The notes under the pieces were generated by a model. The model was not told the DNA's origin, ran no database searches, and saw only the letters and a program-made list of their open reading frames with translations. The position numbers and the translations under genes are program-made. DNA of 64,000 bases from WLWS01 sp965243105 (GTDB taxonomy: Bacteria > Pseudomonadota > Gammaproteobacteria > Eutrophobiales > Eutrophobiaceae): positions 1,488,001-1,552,000 of the forward strand of contig CBDEUC010000003.1 in assembly GCA_965243105.1 (NCBI GenBank). The letters are read 5' to 3'. Below, one piece after another: positions 8,262 to 16,993 of this stretch. Position 1 is the stretch's first letter. Each line of letters starts with the position of its first letter.

Positions 8262-10463
8262 CTAGATATCGCTGCTGTACTTGCGCGAACGTGATACCGT
8301 CCTGATGGTCGGTTTTAGCTGCACGTAGTTGTTGTAAAGCGTCCTGATTTCCCGAACATAAACCACGGCCTGTCCACAGCGACATTGCCGGGCCACCTCG
8401 CCGTCTTTCCAGAATGGCTGCGCCATGGCTAGCATCGCCTTTTCGACATTATCAAACCACTTGTTCTTGTCGAGGTTCATGCGCTCTGCCAGCTGCCTGG
8501 CACGCTGCACCCGGTTGTAGCCGGCGTTATAGGCGGCAAGTGAAAACCAGATCCTTTCTTCCAGCATTTCTGTACCGGTAAACTTATCTCGCAGGTAATC
8601 CATGTACTTGATGCCTGCCCTGATACTGCTATCAGGATCGTAGGTGTTTTCAACACCAAGAAGGTCCGCCGTCTCCGGAATAATTTGCATAAGACCCTGC
8701 GCCCCGGAATAAGAAACAGCGCGAGGGTTAAACTGGCTCTCCTGGTACATCTGCGCAACGATTAGGCGCCAGTCAAAGCCATAATGTTCTGCGTACTTGT
8801 GCACGATGTCATCATAGGGAGAGAGCATTTCGCTGGAAGCGAGCAGCTGCGTGTCGCCCAGCACCGCGCGTGGCGACTCTATGTACTTGGTATAGAGAAC
8901 GTTGTAAAAGCCCTTGCGAAACTCGCGATTGATAAAATCATTCAGGGCGCCCAGCAGAAGGCGGTTGTCCTCGCGCACCGCCCATACCTGCGGCAAGGGT
9001 TCTGTGAGTGCAAAATGCGCACGAATATTCACCTGCTGGGCAAAACGTGACTTGATTTCATGCCCGCCGATCAGGGTCAGGTCGTAGGCGCCCCTTGCAA
9101 CATGGTAGAGCACCTGTTCAAGACCCTGTTCCACCGGCGCGATACTCAGTTCAAGGTCTATGCCCTGCTGCTGGATTTTCTCCACGAGTTTCCGGTAAGG
9201 GCTGGATGCCGCGAGCACAATGCGACGACCGGACAGGGCTCTTGCATCAAGTAATGGCGTATCCTTGCTTCGACCTATGACTATGGGAGCAGAGTGACTG
9301 TAGCTGCCTGAAAGCGCCAGTCCCTGCTCCTCCAGCCAGGCATCCTGCGGAACAGAGGCCGCAATAACATCTCCCTTGCCCTCGAGCAACAGGCTTTGCA
9401 TTTCCTCGTGGCTGTCGGCAACCACCACGTCCAGTCGCATCTTGCGTGATTCGGCAAAGCGTTTTAGCAGATCATGCTCAAAGCCCTTCAGTTTTCCACG
9501 CTTGAGATAGTAGTTTACCGGGCTCTTGTAGGTTACAAGACGAAGTACTTTTCTTTTCCTGAGCCCGGGCAGGTCTTCCTGGTAACTACGCGCAATTTGT
9601 GAGCGCAGGTAATGCTTGTTAAGGAAGGCATCCACGGAGGCGGACAGGTCACCGGAGCTGGTGCGTATTGTCCAGGAGCTCATGCGCGCCTTGCTGGCGT
9701 TAAAAGCGACTTCAAGATTGAGAAATGAAGGCAGCAGGGCTTCTGCGGTCAGGTTATCCAGTACCGTTACATCGTACTGCCCGCTGGAAACCTTGCCAAG
9801 AATCACGCCAGACTTCTCGGACTCTGCAATCTCGAGAATACTCATGGCCGGGTTCTCAGCAGCCTGAGCATTGAGTTCGTCCCAAAGTGGAGAAGAACGC
9901 TTGATTGCTACCTGGCGGGTCGCAAGATCCTGGCGACTCCTGATTCGTCCTGTATCACTGCGACTGATAACCTGCTGCTGGGACACACCCCACGGAAGAG
10001 ACAACTTCAGGTAGTCGGCGTGCCTCGCCGGAATTTCCAGTCCCTGGCTGAGAGCGAGATCGGCGCGGCCCTGCTTGAGATATTCAAACAGTCTTCGCTT
10101 ATCCGGCGCGCTCACCCAGCGCATCTTCAGCTTCAGCTCTTCTGCATAGTCTTCAAGAAGCGCCAGCTCACTTGATGAAACCTCGTTGTGTTCCAGCTTT
10201 AGGACGCGTAGCTCACCATTTTGAGAAATCTCGGCAAGGTCGTTCATCTGCAGGTCATGCAATGTGACAACGGAAGAAGGCAGCGATAAGCCATTGACGA
10301 TGGCCTGGCCGGGCTCGTCTTCAACGACAGGTTGCCGCGCGATGCCAAGTAACAGTGACGTGCTGCTGAGAAGGAAAACGGAAACTAGCGCCAGCTTGCG
10401 TGCTGGCGCAAGACCGGTAAAAAAGTGCGTGAGTTTTAGTAGTGCGTAGATCCAATAAATCAT
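8262..10463 (-). CDS. MltF-like membrane-bound lytic transglycosylase with two solute-binding modules
   Basis: This 733-residue envelope enzyme probably cleaves peptidoglycan glycan strands. After an N-terminal hydrophobic anchor (about residues 23-43) come two consecutive family-3 solute-binding modules, roughly residues 65-290 and 300-535. A C-terminal SLT domain follows, with the catalytic glutamate at about residue 575 in QESQFNPRAVS and the GLMQIIP and AAYNAGYNRV motifs. E. coli MltF has one solute-binding module and about 518 residues, so this protein carries an extra one. I chose the ATG at 10463, which has GTGGAG upstream and lies behind a plausible promoter. A TTG at 10517 would give 18 more residues. 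Confidence 0.88.
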   Translation of the reverse strand: MIYWIYALLKLTHFFTGLAPARKLALVSVFLLSSTSLLLGIARQPVVEDEPGQAIVNGLSLPSSVVTLHDLQMNDLAEISQNGELRVLKLEHNEVSSSELALLEDYAEELKLKMRWVSAPDKRRLFEYLKQGRADLALSQGLEIPARHADYLKLSLPWGVSQQQVISRSDTGRIRSRQDLATRQVAIKRSSPLWDELNAQAAENPAMSILEIAESEKSGVILGKVSSGQYDVTVLDNLTAEALLPSFLNLEVAFNASKARMSSWTIRTSSGDLSASVDAFLNKHYLRSQIARSYQEDLPGLRKRKVLRLVTYKSPVNYYLKRGKLKGFEHDLLKRFAESRKMRLDVVVADSHEEMQSLLLEGKGDVIAASVPQDAWLEEQGLALSGSYSHSAPIVIGRSKDTPLLDARALSGRRIVLAASSPYRKLVEKIQQQGIDLELSIAPVEQGLEQVLYHVARGAYDLTLIGGHEIKSRFAQQVNIRAHFALTEPLPQVWAVREDNRLLLGALNDFINREFRKGFYNVLYTKYIESPRAVLGDTQLLASSEMLSPYDDIVHKYAEHYGFDWRLIVAQMYQESQFNPRAVSYSGAQGLMQIIPETADLLGVENTYDPDSSIRAGIKYMDYLRDKFTGTEMLEERIWFSLAAYNAGYNRVQRARQLAERMNLDKNKWFDNVEKAMLAMAQPFWKDGEVARQCRCGQAVVYVREIRTLYNNYVQLKPTIRTVSRSRKYSSDI

Positions 10464-10497
10464 TATCGGATTAACTCCACTGCTGAAATTGGGGCGC

Positions 10498-10526
10498 ACT
10501 ATAGCCTTTTTATGCAAGAATATCTA
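10498..10526 (-). promoter_or_regulatory. probable sigma-70 promoter of the transglycosylase gene
   Basis: Read on the minus strand, TAGATA (10526-10521) is followed after 17 bases by TATAGT (10503-10498). This is a 4/6 and 5/6 match to consensus. The predicted start of transcription near 10490 lies between the two possible start codons and favours the ATG at 10463. Confidence 0.5.
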
Positions 10527-10637
10527 TATCTTGTATAGTTTTGTTGATGCTCCACTATATATTGATTTTGCGACGCAGCATTTTCCCTGGCCACGTGATG
10601 ACCTGCTATCCAGGCCCCCGGGGTCACCCTGGCAGGC

Positions 10638-10671
10638 TGGAAAAAAGTAAAAGAGTAAGCGCCCACTTACT
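10638..10671 (-). terminator. Rho-independent terminator after murU
   Basis: On the minus strand the murU stop codon is the beginning of a hairpin, with AGTAAG pairing with CTTACT (10671-10654) plus one further wobble pair. A T-rich tail (CTTTTACTTTTTT, 10653-10641) follows at once. This is the best intrinsic terminator seen in the window and closes the amgK-murU transcript. Confidence 0.7.
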
Positions 10672-11330
10672 TATTTGAGCAGTGAATTAGCCAGTTCCAG
10701 GCGCTCGGGTGTGCCCACGTCGAGCCAGCGGCCATTAAAGCACTCGCCACTCACCTGCTCCCTTGCCATGGCCTGGCGCAGCAAAGGGGCGAGAGCAAAA
10801 CGCTCTTCCTCGATATCCTCAAACAGCCCGGGTTTGAACACGGCGATTCCGCTGTAGGTGAGCCTGTTATCCCCTTCGCTTCGAACGCTGCCATTATCCA
10901 GCTGGAAGTCACCGTTGGGGTTGTGCCCGGGATTCGGTACCAGCACCAGGTGAGCCAGCGAGTCAGGTTGTGTGGGCAGGCTGGCAAAATCATAATCGCT
11001 CAGCACATCACCATTCACGACAATAAAGGGTTCCGGTCCAAGCAGTGGCAGGGCTCGCCGAACACCACCACCTGTTTCGAGGGGTTCTTCGCCTTCGGCG
11101 GAATACGCAATCCTTACACCGAGGTCACTGCCATCGCCAAAGTGATCTTCAATCATCTTTCCCATCAGCGCGTGGTTAATCACCAGCTCGCGAATACCGG
11201 CAGCCGCCAGTGCTTCAACATGGTATTGAAGCAGGGGTTTGTCATTGATCCTGAGCAGGGGCTTTGGAATCTTGTCCGTCAGTGGCCGCATTCTTTCGCC
11301 GCGACCGGCGCTGAGAATCATCGCTTTCAT
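10671..11330 (-). CDS. murU: MurU, N-acetylmuramate-1-phosphate uridylyltransferase
   Basis: The protein has 219 residues, a nucleotidyltransferase of the NTP_transferase family. The N-terminal signature LSAGRGERMRPLTD with KIPKPLL (residues 6-26) binds the nucleotide, and VNGDVLSDYDF supplies the metal-binding Asp. The companion sugar kinase directly upstream overlaps by four bases. This makes it MurU of the peptidoglycan recycling shunt, which converts N-acetylmuramate 1-phosphate to UDP-MurNAc and bypasses de novo UDP-MurNAc synthesis. The pair was described in Pseudomonas putida. A general mannose- or glucose-1-phosphate transferase is the less likely alternative. Confidence 0.86.
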   Translation of the reverse strand: MKAMILSAGRGERMRPLTDKIPKPLLRINDKPLLQYHVEALAAAGIRELVINHALMGKMIEDHFGDGSDLGVRIAYSAEGEEPLETGGGVRRALPLLGPEPFIVVNGDVLSDYDFASLPTQPDSLAHLVLVPNPGHNPNGDFQLDNGSVRSEGDNRLTYSGIAVFKPGLFEDIEEERFALAPLLRQAMAREQVSGECFNGRWLDVGTPERLELANSLLK

Positions 11331-12310
11331 GAACTCGATAATCCCGGCAATACGTCCGCCTTTATCAGTTCAACCAGCCAGCCAAGTTCGTCGTAGCTTT
11401 CCTCGAGATCAACTATGTATGAAAGCGTTCTTGGAATATCTGCAAGGTAACCCGGCTTGCCGTCCCGGTGACATAAACGCGCAAATATACCGCTGGCCTT
11501 GAGATGCCGCTGTACGCCCATCAGGTCAAACCAGCGCGTAAATTGATCAATGCCAATATTCGACGACGTGCTATCACAATAGCGGGAATGGTAACTTGCC
11601 AGCCAGCCATGTACCCGGTCGACGGGCCACTTTACATAGCAATCCTTTAGTAATGACACGAGGTCGTAGGTCACGGGCCCGTGCACAGCATCCTGGTAGT
11701 CAATAATGCCCGGGTTAGGATCCTGTACCATCAGGTTTCGCGAATGGTAATCCCGGTGAACAAAAACCGCGGGCTGTGCCAGCGCGTTCTCTGCCAGCGA
11801 GATAAATAATGTTTGCAGTTGCGATTCCTGCTCTTCGTTGATAGATATTCCAAGGTGCTCACCCAGTAACCAGTCCGGGAACAGCTGCATTTCCTGCATT
11901 AACAGCGCTTCGTCGTAGGGCGGCAAGCTCGATACTTTCGCCCGGACCTGGAACTGGAGCAGGGCCGCCATTGCATCACCGTATAGTTCGTCAACGTTGT
12001 CCGCATTGAGTTTCTGCAGGTAGGACACAGAGCCGAGGTCTTCCAGCAGCAGGAAGCCCTGTTGCAGGTCCTGGGCATGGACTTCCGGCGCGTGCAGCCC
12101 ACAATTTCTCAGCCGCTCCGTAACATCCAGGAAAGCGCTGCAGTCTTCCTTGTCCGGCGGTGCATCCATCACGATGAAGGTCCGGTCCTGGTGATGAACT
12201 CGAAAGTATCTTCGAAAGCTGGCGTCCTCGGAAGCCGGTGTGAGGTCGTAGCTAACCAGGGCCAACTCCTTGTCGAGCCACCTTCTTAACATTTGAATTC
12301 TGTCAGTCAT
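11327..12310 (-). CDS. amgK: AmgK, anomeric N-acetylmuramate/N-acetylglucosamine kinase
   Basis: This 327-residue kinase of the aminoglycoside phosphotransferase family has the catalytic HRDYHSRNLM loop at about residues 193-202 and the metal-binding IDYQDAVHGP motif about 15 residues later. Sequence alone gives only the kinase family. The four-base overlap with murU gives the role: phosphorylation of cytoplasmic MurNAc at C1 in cell-wall recycling, a known source of fosfomycin tolerance. It starts with ATG at 12310 and is transcribed away from yrbG. Confidence 0.86.
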   Translation of the reverse strand: MTDRIQMLRRWLDKELALVSYDLTPASEDASFRRYFRVHHQDRTFIVMDAPPDKEDCSAFLDVTERLRNCGLHAPEVHAQDLQQGFLLLEDLGSVSYLQKLNADNVDELYGDAMAALLQFQVRAKVSSLPPYDEALLMQEMQLFPDWLLGEHLGISINEEQESQLQTLFISLAENALAQPAVFVHRDYHSRNLMVQDPNPGIIDYQDAVHGPVTYDLVSLLKDCYVKWPVDRVHGWLASYHSRYCDSTSSNIGIDQFTRWFDLMGVQRHLKASGIFARLCHRDGKPGYLADIPRTLSYIVDLEESYDELGWLVELIKADVLPGLSSS

Positions 12311-12321
12311 GGGAAATTGCT

Positions 12322-12334
12322 GTTACCTGGTAAC
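12322..12334. promoter_or_regulatory. perfect 13-base palindrome upstream of amgK
   Basis: GTTACC-T-GGTAAC is a perfect inverted repeat about a single central base, 11 bases before the amgK start and 116 bases before yrbG. It could be an operator or a short leader hairpin of the amgK transcript. No regulator can be named. The rest of the 12311-12449 spacer has a TTGACA at 12387-12392 but no convincing -10 at proper distance. Confidence 0.3.
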
Positions 12335-12449
12335 GGCACAGGCAAGACTTTTTATCACCGGTAAAGCAGGCTGGGTCATGATGATTTTGACAACCATTAT
12401 CATGTGTCGACGTAATCTGGCATTATCAGCAAAAAATGTAAACCAGCCA

Positions 12450-13421
12450 ATGTTAATAAACTTTTTGCTAATCGTTGCGGGCCTGACCCTGCTTGTTTAT
12501 GGCGCCGACCGATTTGTCGTTGGCGCTGCAAATATCGCCCGTGCCCTCGGCGTATCACCGCTGGTTATTGGCCTGACGGTCGTCGGCGTTGCCACGTCCG
12601 CTCCTGAAGTGCTGGTGGGTGCGGTTGCCGCGATGGACGGCAAGACAACCCTTGCGATAGGTAACGCAATCGGCTCTAACATTGCGAACATTGGGCTGGT
12701 AGTCGGCGCAACGGCACTATTTTTCCCCCTTGTGGCAAAATCGCCAACGCTGCGGCGTGAGTTCCTGGTCATGAGTGCGGCCATTGTCGTGGGGCTACTG
12801 GTTCTGGTTGACTCTTACCTGAGCCGTATCGACGGCATCATACTGGTCAGCTGCCTGGTCCTGGCGCTGGCCTGGATTGTCCACCTTGCCCGGACTTCGG
12901 CAAGGACCGACCCCCTGGCGCTGGAGTTAACCCATGAAGTTGAAGGGGAAGAACAGGTAGCGGCCCTGAAATCATGGCTGTTACTGTTTTTAGGCCTCGT
13001 GCTCCTGCTTGGTGGCGCAGAGCTGCTCGTTCGCGGCGCGGTTGCCGTGGCGCAGTACTTTGGTGTGAGTGATCTCGTGATTGGCCTGACCATCGTCGCC
13101 ATTGGCACCAGCCTGCCGGAACTGGCCGCGTCTATAATGAGTGTCATAAAAGATGAGGCCGACCTTGCCATTGGCAACGTCATCGGCTCAAACATGTTTA
13201 ATATGCTCATGGTGCTTGGCGTTCCGGCGATCATCTCACCGACCGTGGTCAGCCCCGAGGTACTGAAGAGAGATTTTCCGGTGATGATTGTTCTCACTCT
13301 ATTCATGGCAGCCATGGTGTTTGTTTTTGGCAAGGGCAAGTTTGATCGCAGGGAAGGGGCGCTGCTTTTTTGCTGCTTCCTGGGCTACCAGTACTGGCTA
13401 TTTACGGCAATCTCGGTTTGA
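12450..13421 (+). CDS. yrbG: YrbG-type sodium/calcium exchanger (CaCA family)
   Basis: This inner-membrane protein of 323 residues has about ten transmembrane segments in two inverted halves. Each half carries the alpha-repeat cation-binding motif of the calcium/cation antiporter superfamily: VGVATSAPEVLVG with AIGNAIGSNIANI, and VAIGTSLPELAAS with AIGNVIGSNMFN. The start ATG at 12450 aligns with E. coli YrbG (325 residues). An in-frame reading from 12309 adds non-family sequence and was dropped. It heads the Kdo/Lpt run, as in E. coli, though its exact link to lipopolysaccharide is unknown. Confidence 0.9.
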   Translation: MLINFLLIVAGLTLLVYGADRFVVGAANIARALGVSPLVIGLTVVGVATSAPEVLVGAVAAMDGKTTLAIGNAIGSNIANIGLVVGATALFFPLVAKSPTLRREFLVMSAAIVVGLLVLVDSYLSRIDGIILVSCLVLALAWIVHLARTSARTDPLALELTHEVEGEEQVAALKSWLLLFLGLVLLLGGAELLVRGAVAVAQYFGVSDLVIGLTIVAIGTSLPELAASIMSVIKDEADLAIGNVIGSNMFNMLMVLGVPAIISPTVVSPEVLKRDFPVMIVLTLFMAAMVFVFGKGKFDRREGALLFCCFLGYQYWLFTAISV

Positions 13422-13454
13422 ATAAAGCTTTAAAGGCGCTTTAAATAAAGGGCA

Positions 13455-14438
13455 ATGACGATAGAAACAGACACAGAGATCCTCATCGGTCTTGGCAGAA
13501 AAGTTGTTGAGACAGAGCTCGCAGCGGTAGAGGGTCTGCGCCAGGGAATCGATGAACGCTTTGCCCACGCCTGCCAGCTAATCCTGGCCTGCGAAGGAAA
13601 AACTATAGTCATTGGCATGGGCAAGTCAGGACATGTTGGAAACAAGATCGCCGCCACCCTGGCCAGTACCGGTACTCCCGCATTTTTTGTTCATCCAAGT
13701 GAAGCAAGTCACGGCGACCTTGGCATGATAGGTAAGGATGATATCGTGATTGCCATATCAAACTCCGGTGAAACCGATGAAATTACCGCGCTGCTGCCCG
13801 TGATAGAACGCCTGCAGGTAAAGCTCATCAGCCTGACCGGGAATACCGAGTCCAGCCTGGCAAAGGCCGCGACGGTGAATATAGATGTCAGCGTGGAGCA
13901 GGAGGCCTGCCCGCTGGATCTCGCGCCGACGGCAAGCACCACGGCAGCGCTTGTGATGGGCGATGCACTGGCCATCGCATTGCTGGACGCGCGGGGTTTT
14001 AGCACCGAGGACTTTGCTCTCTCTCATCCGGGTGGCACGCTTGGTCGACGCCTGCTGTTACGCGTGCGCGATATCATGCATACCGGCGACGCCATACCCT
14101 GTGTCTATGAAGACACCAGCTTGAGTGAGACTCTCCTTGAAATGACACGCAAGGGGCTTGGCACCACGGCAGTGATCAATGCCGATAATCGTGTGCTGGG
14201 AATATTCACTGACGGCGATCTGCGGCGGGCCCTTGATAATGATGTCGACATTCATAATACGACCGCGGGCGAGGTAATGACCGAGGGTGGCAAGACCATC
14301 AACCAGGACGCACTGGCGGTGGAAGCGCTCAGCATGATGGAAGCCCACAAGATAAACGCCTTGCTGGTAGTTGATGAGGCCTGGTGCCTGATTGGCGCAC
14401 TAAACATGCACGACCTGCTCAGGGCCAGGGTAATCTAG
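13455..14438 (+). CDS. kdsD: KdsD, D-arabinose-5-phosphate isomerase
   Basis: The protein has 327 residues. It converts ribulose-5-phosphate to arabinose-5-phosphate, the first committed step to Kdo of lipopolysaccharide. The N-terminal SIS sugar-isomerase domain has GMGKSGHVGNKIAATLASTG near residues 53-72, SEASHGDLGMI, and the catalytic-site HPGGTLGRRL. Two CBS domains follow from about residue 205 to the end. It has an AAGGGC ribosome-binding site. Its last base is shared with the kdsC start, so the pair is coupled. Confidence 0.95.
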   Translation: MTIETDTEILIGLGRKVVETELAAVEGLRQGIDERFAHACQLILACEGKTIVIGMGKSGHVGNKIAATLASTGTPAFFVHPSEASHGDLGMIGKDDIVIAISNSGETDEITALLPVIERLQVKLISLTGNTESSLAKAATVNIDVSVEQEACPLDLAPTASTTAALVMGDALAIALLDARGFSTEDFALSHPGGTLGRRLLLRVRDIMHTGDAIPCVYEDTSLSETLLEMTRKGLGTTAVINADNRVLGIFTDGDLRRALDNDVDIHNTTAGEVMTEGGKTINQDALAVEALSMMEAHKINALLVVDEAWCLIGALNMHDLLRARVI

Positions 14439-14968
14439 TGACCGCTTCGATTCCCGAAAAAGCAAAAAACACCAGGCTCGTTGTATTTGATGTAGACGGG
14501 GTGCTTACCGATGGCAGCCTGATCCTTGGAGAAAATGGCGAAGAGTACAAGATTTTCCATGCCCATGACGGGCTGGGACTGGTGATGCTGCGGGAAGCAG
14601 GTATTGAAATAGCCGTGATTTCAGCCAGGTCCACGCCGATTGTTGAAAAACGCATGGCCGCGCTGGGAATTGAATACGTTTACCAGGGTCAAAGTAACAA
14701 GTTCGACGTTTTAAAGGACCTGATGAAAAAACTGGATGTCAGTGAGAAGGAAACGGCATTTGTGGGTGATGACCTGGTTGACCTTCGTGCAATGGGTCTT
14801 GCCGGTCTTGCCATAGCAGTGGCAAATGCCCGGCCCCAGGTAAAGCAGGCTGCAGACTGGGTGAGTGACAGTACCGGTGGAAAAGGTGCTGTCAGGGATA
14901 TTTGCGAAATGATCCTTGAAGCTCGCGGCATGTTACAGCAGGCACTGGAGAAGTACGGTCCGAGCTGA
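14438..14968 (+). CDS. kdsC: KdsC, 3-deoxy-manno-octulosonate-8-phosphate phosphatase
   Basis: This 176-residue HAD phosphatase releases Kdo from Kdo-8-phosphate in the cytoplasm. The catalytic FDVDGVLTDGS motif stands at about residues 17-27, the second motif is VISARST, and the third is FVGDDLVDL. It is a minimal cap-less HAD protein forming tetramers in the family. The start is GTG at 14438, overlapping the kdsD stop by one base, with AGGG 7 bases upstream. Confidence 0.94.
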   Translation: MTASIPEKAKNTRLVVFDVDGVLTDGSLILGENGEEYKIFHAHDGLGLVMLREAGIEIAVISARSTPIVEKRMAALGIEYVYQGQSNKFDVLKDLMKKLDVSEKETAFVGDDLVDLRAMGLAGLAIAVANARPQVKQAADWVSDSTGGKGAVRDICEMILEARGMLQQALEKYGPS

Positions 14969-14992
14969 AGCCGGGACTGACCAGGTTCGCTC

Positions 14993-15562
14993 ATGTCACA
15001 ACGCTTGATCATCGTTATTTTCCTCGCCGTAACTGCCCTTGGCAGTACCTGGCTGTTAAACATCGTCAGCGAAAAGCGCAGTGTCAGTGAAGATGCGCAG
15101 GTACACGAGCCGGACTATTACATGGAAGATTTTACTACGCTGACCATGAGAAACGATGGCACGCCCAAGAGCAGCCTGTATGCAGTTCACATGGCACACT
15201 TTCCCGATAACGACACCAGCGAGTTGCTTAAGCCTGAAATGGAACTGTATCGAACAACACGATTGCCACTCTTTGTCAGTGCCGACAAGGGATGGGTTAC
15301 CTCTGATAACGAAGTTATATTGCTAAAAGGTAATGTACAATTATGGGAGGACGATGAGCACGGTGAAAGAGTTTTACAGGTAAATACAAGCCGTGCACAA
15401 GTCCTGGTTAATCAAAATTATGCTGAAACCGACCAGCCGGCGACGATTAAAACCAGGAGAACCACCATACGCGGCACAGGCCTGAGGGCATATTTTGACG
15501 ACAGCAGACTGGAAGTATTAAAAGATGTACATACACATATTGAACAAAAACAGGCTTTATAA
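14993..15562 (+). CDS. lptC: LptC, lipopolysaccharide export bitopic membrane protein
   Basis: The protein has 189 residues, with one N-terminal membrane helix (about residues 4-23) and a periplasmic beta-jellyroll domain. It receives lipopolysaccharide from the LptBFG ABC transporter and passes it to LptA. Sequence conservation is low, as usual for the family, so the call rests on topology, length and position between kdsC and lptA. Its last 38 bases overlap the lptA reading frame, an unusually long overlap. Confidence 0.88.
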   Translation: MSQRLIIVIFLAVTALGSTWLLNIVSEKRSVSEDAQVHEPDYYMEDFTTLTMRNDGTPKSSLYAVHMAHFPDNDTSELLKPEMELYRTTRLPLFVSADKGWVTSDNEVILLKGNVQLWEDDEHGERVLQVNTSRAQVLVNQNYAETDQPATIKTRRTTIRGTGLRAYFDDSRLEVLKDVHTHIEQKQAL

Positions 15563-16178
15563 ACTGCTCATCGCTTTCTCCATGGCAATTTATGCCGTGG
15601 CGGGCTCGGCCCTGGAGTCTGACAAGGACCAGCCTATTGAGATTGAAGCTGATACGGGTGAACTGGACGATGCAAAAAACATAAGCATCTATCGCGGCGA
15701 TGTCATTACCGTCCAGGGAACCATACGCATGACCGGCGACAAGATGACGGTTTTTTACACCGAGGATGACGAGCTGGACTACCTGATCATGGAAGGGCGG
15801 CCGGCCACCTACAAGCAGCTTCCCGATGACAGCAGCGTCTATGACTATGCTGAAGCCCTCACCATGGAATACTATGAACAAAAAGAATACGTCATACTGA
15901 TAAAGGAAGCGCTGGTAACACAGGAAGGTCTGCGCTTTAGCGGCGACAGGATCGAATACGATACGAAACTAAGCCAGGTCAAGGCATGGAGTAATAAGAA
16001 CAAGCCGGCGCCGAGCTCCAGCACTGAGCCGCCAAAAAAGAAAGAAAGGGTTAAAATTATAATCAAGAAGAAAAAGGACAAGTGCGACGACCAGGAATAC
16101 ATACAGTCCCTTGACGAGGTCCAATTGACAAATTTCCAGCGCGAATGCGAACAAAAGAAAGCCGAAAAAGAAGAATAG
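15525..16178 (+). CDS. lptA: LptA, periplasmic lipopolysaccharide bridge protein with basic C-terminal tail
   Basis: The protein has 217 residues. A signal peptide (to about residue 28, cleavage near AVAGSALES) precedes the OstA/LptA beta-jellyroll, with QPIEIEADTGELDDAKN at about 36-52 and the YRGDVITVQGT stretch. LptA forms the filament carrying lipopolysaccharide across the periplasm. The E. coli protein has 185 residues. Here about 55 extra C-terminal residues include KKKERVKIIIKKKKDK followed by two cysteines about 22 residues apart and an acidic/lysine-rich end. The ATG at 15525 has GGAAG upstream but lies inside lptC; an internal start near residue 20 would shorten the overlap. Confidence 0.87.
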   Translation: MYIHILNKNRLYKLLIAFSMAIYAVAGSALESDKDQPIEIEADTGELDDAKNISIYRGDVITVQGTIRMTGDKMTVFYTEDDELDYLIMEGRPATYKQLPDDSSVYDYAEALTMEYYEQKEYVILIKEALVTQEGLRFSGDRIEYDTKLSQVKAWSNKNKPAPSSSTEPPKKKERVKIIIKKKKDKCDDQEYIQSLDEVQLTNFQRECEQKKAEKEE

Positions 16179-16212
16179 AGCTGTTGGTCACCAGCAAGAG
16201 AAGGGGTTCGCG

Positions 16213-16938
16213 ATGAGCGTGCTATCTGCGCAGCACCTTTCCAAGACCTTTCGCAAGCGAACCGTGGTGCATGATGTCAGTATTACCGTGGAAAGTGGCG
16301 AAATCGTGGGGCTGCTTGGCCCCAACGGCGCCGGCAAGACCACCAGTTTTCACATGATTGTCGGGCTGATTCCCTGTGGCAAGGGCAACATTTACCTGAA
16401 TGATAACGAGATCAGCTATATGCCCATGGATCAACGCGCCAACATGGGGCTGGGTTACCTGCCACAGGAGGCCTCGGTGTTCAGAAAATTGACAGTCGAG
16501 GAAAACATTATGGCGATCCTGCAGACGCGGGGTGGCCTGAATAGCTCTGAACGGCAGAAAAGACTGGAATTACTGATGGAAGAATTCCATATCTCGCACC
16601 TCAGGGATAATCTCGGCATGAGCCTCTCCGGCGGCGAGCGCCGGCGCGTAGAGATAGCGCGGGCCCTGGCGACAGAGCCCCATTTTCTCCTGCTGGATGA
16701 ACCATTTGCGGGTATTGATCCCATTTCTGTCAGCGATATCCAGCGTATTACCCTGCACCTCAAGGAAAGCGGCCTGGGCATCCTCATCTCCGACCACAAT
16801 GTGCGGGAAACCCTCGGTACCTGCGACCGTGCCTACATCGTCAACGAGGGACGCGTTGAGGCAGAAGGGCTGCCGGAAGAAATCCTTGCCAATCAGCGAG
16901 TTCGTGATGTTTACCTTGGAGAGCAATTCAGGCTTTAA
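16213..16938 (+). CDS. lptB: LptB, lipopolysaccharide export ABC transporter ATPase
   Basis: This 241-residue cytoplasmic ATPase powers LptFG extraction of lipopolysaccharide. It shows Walker A GPNGAGKTT (about residues 37-45), the Q-loop GYLPQEASVFRKLTVEEN, the signature LSGGERRRVEIARALA, Walker B FLLLDEPFAGIDP and the switch His in ISDHNVRETL. The C-terminal tail typical of LptB is present. The genes lptFG are not in this window, as in other gammaproteobacteria. Confidence 0.96.
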   Translation: MSVLSAQHLSKTFRKRTVVHDVSITVESGEIVGLLGPNGAGKTTSFHMIVGLIPCGKGNIYLNDNEISYMPMDQRANMGLGYLPQEASVFRKLTVEENIMAILQTRGGLNSSERQKRLELLMEEFHISHLRDNLGMSLSGGERRRVEIARALATEPHFLLLDEPFAGIDPISVSDIQRITLHLKESGLGILISDHNVRETLGTCDRAYIVNEGRVEAEGLPEEILANQRVRDVYLGEQFRL

Positions 16939-16964
16939 AAAAAGTTCGACCCCAGGACAAACAT

Positions 16965-16979
16965 TGGCCCGATTTTTGC
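16965..16979 (+). promoter_or_regulatory. near-consensus sigma-54 (-24/-12) promoter element at rpoN
   Basis: TGGCCCG-ATTT-TTGC matches the sigma-54 consensus TGGCACG-N4-TTGC at ten of eleven fixed positions, with the invariant GG (16966-16967) and GC (16978-16979) exactly ten bases apart. The predicted start of transcription is near 16991, only three bases before the rpoN ATG. It could drive a nearly leaderless rpoN message or act as a site through which sigma-54 holoenzyme represses its own gene. Confidence 0.6.
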
Positions 16980-16993
16980 GCTAGAATAAAAAC

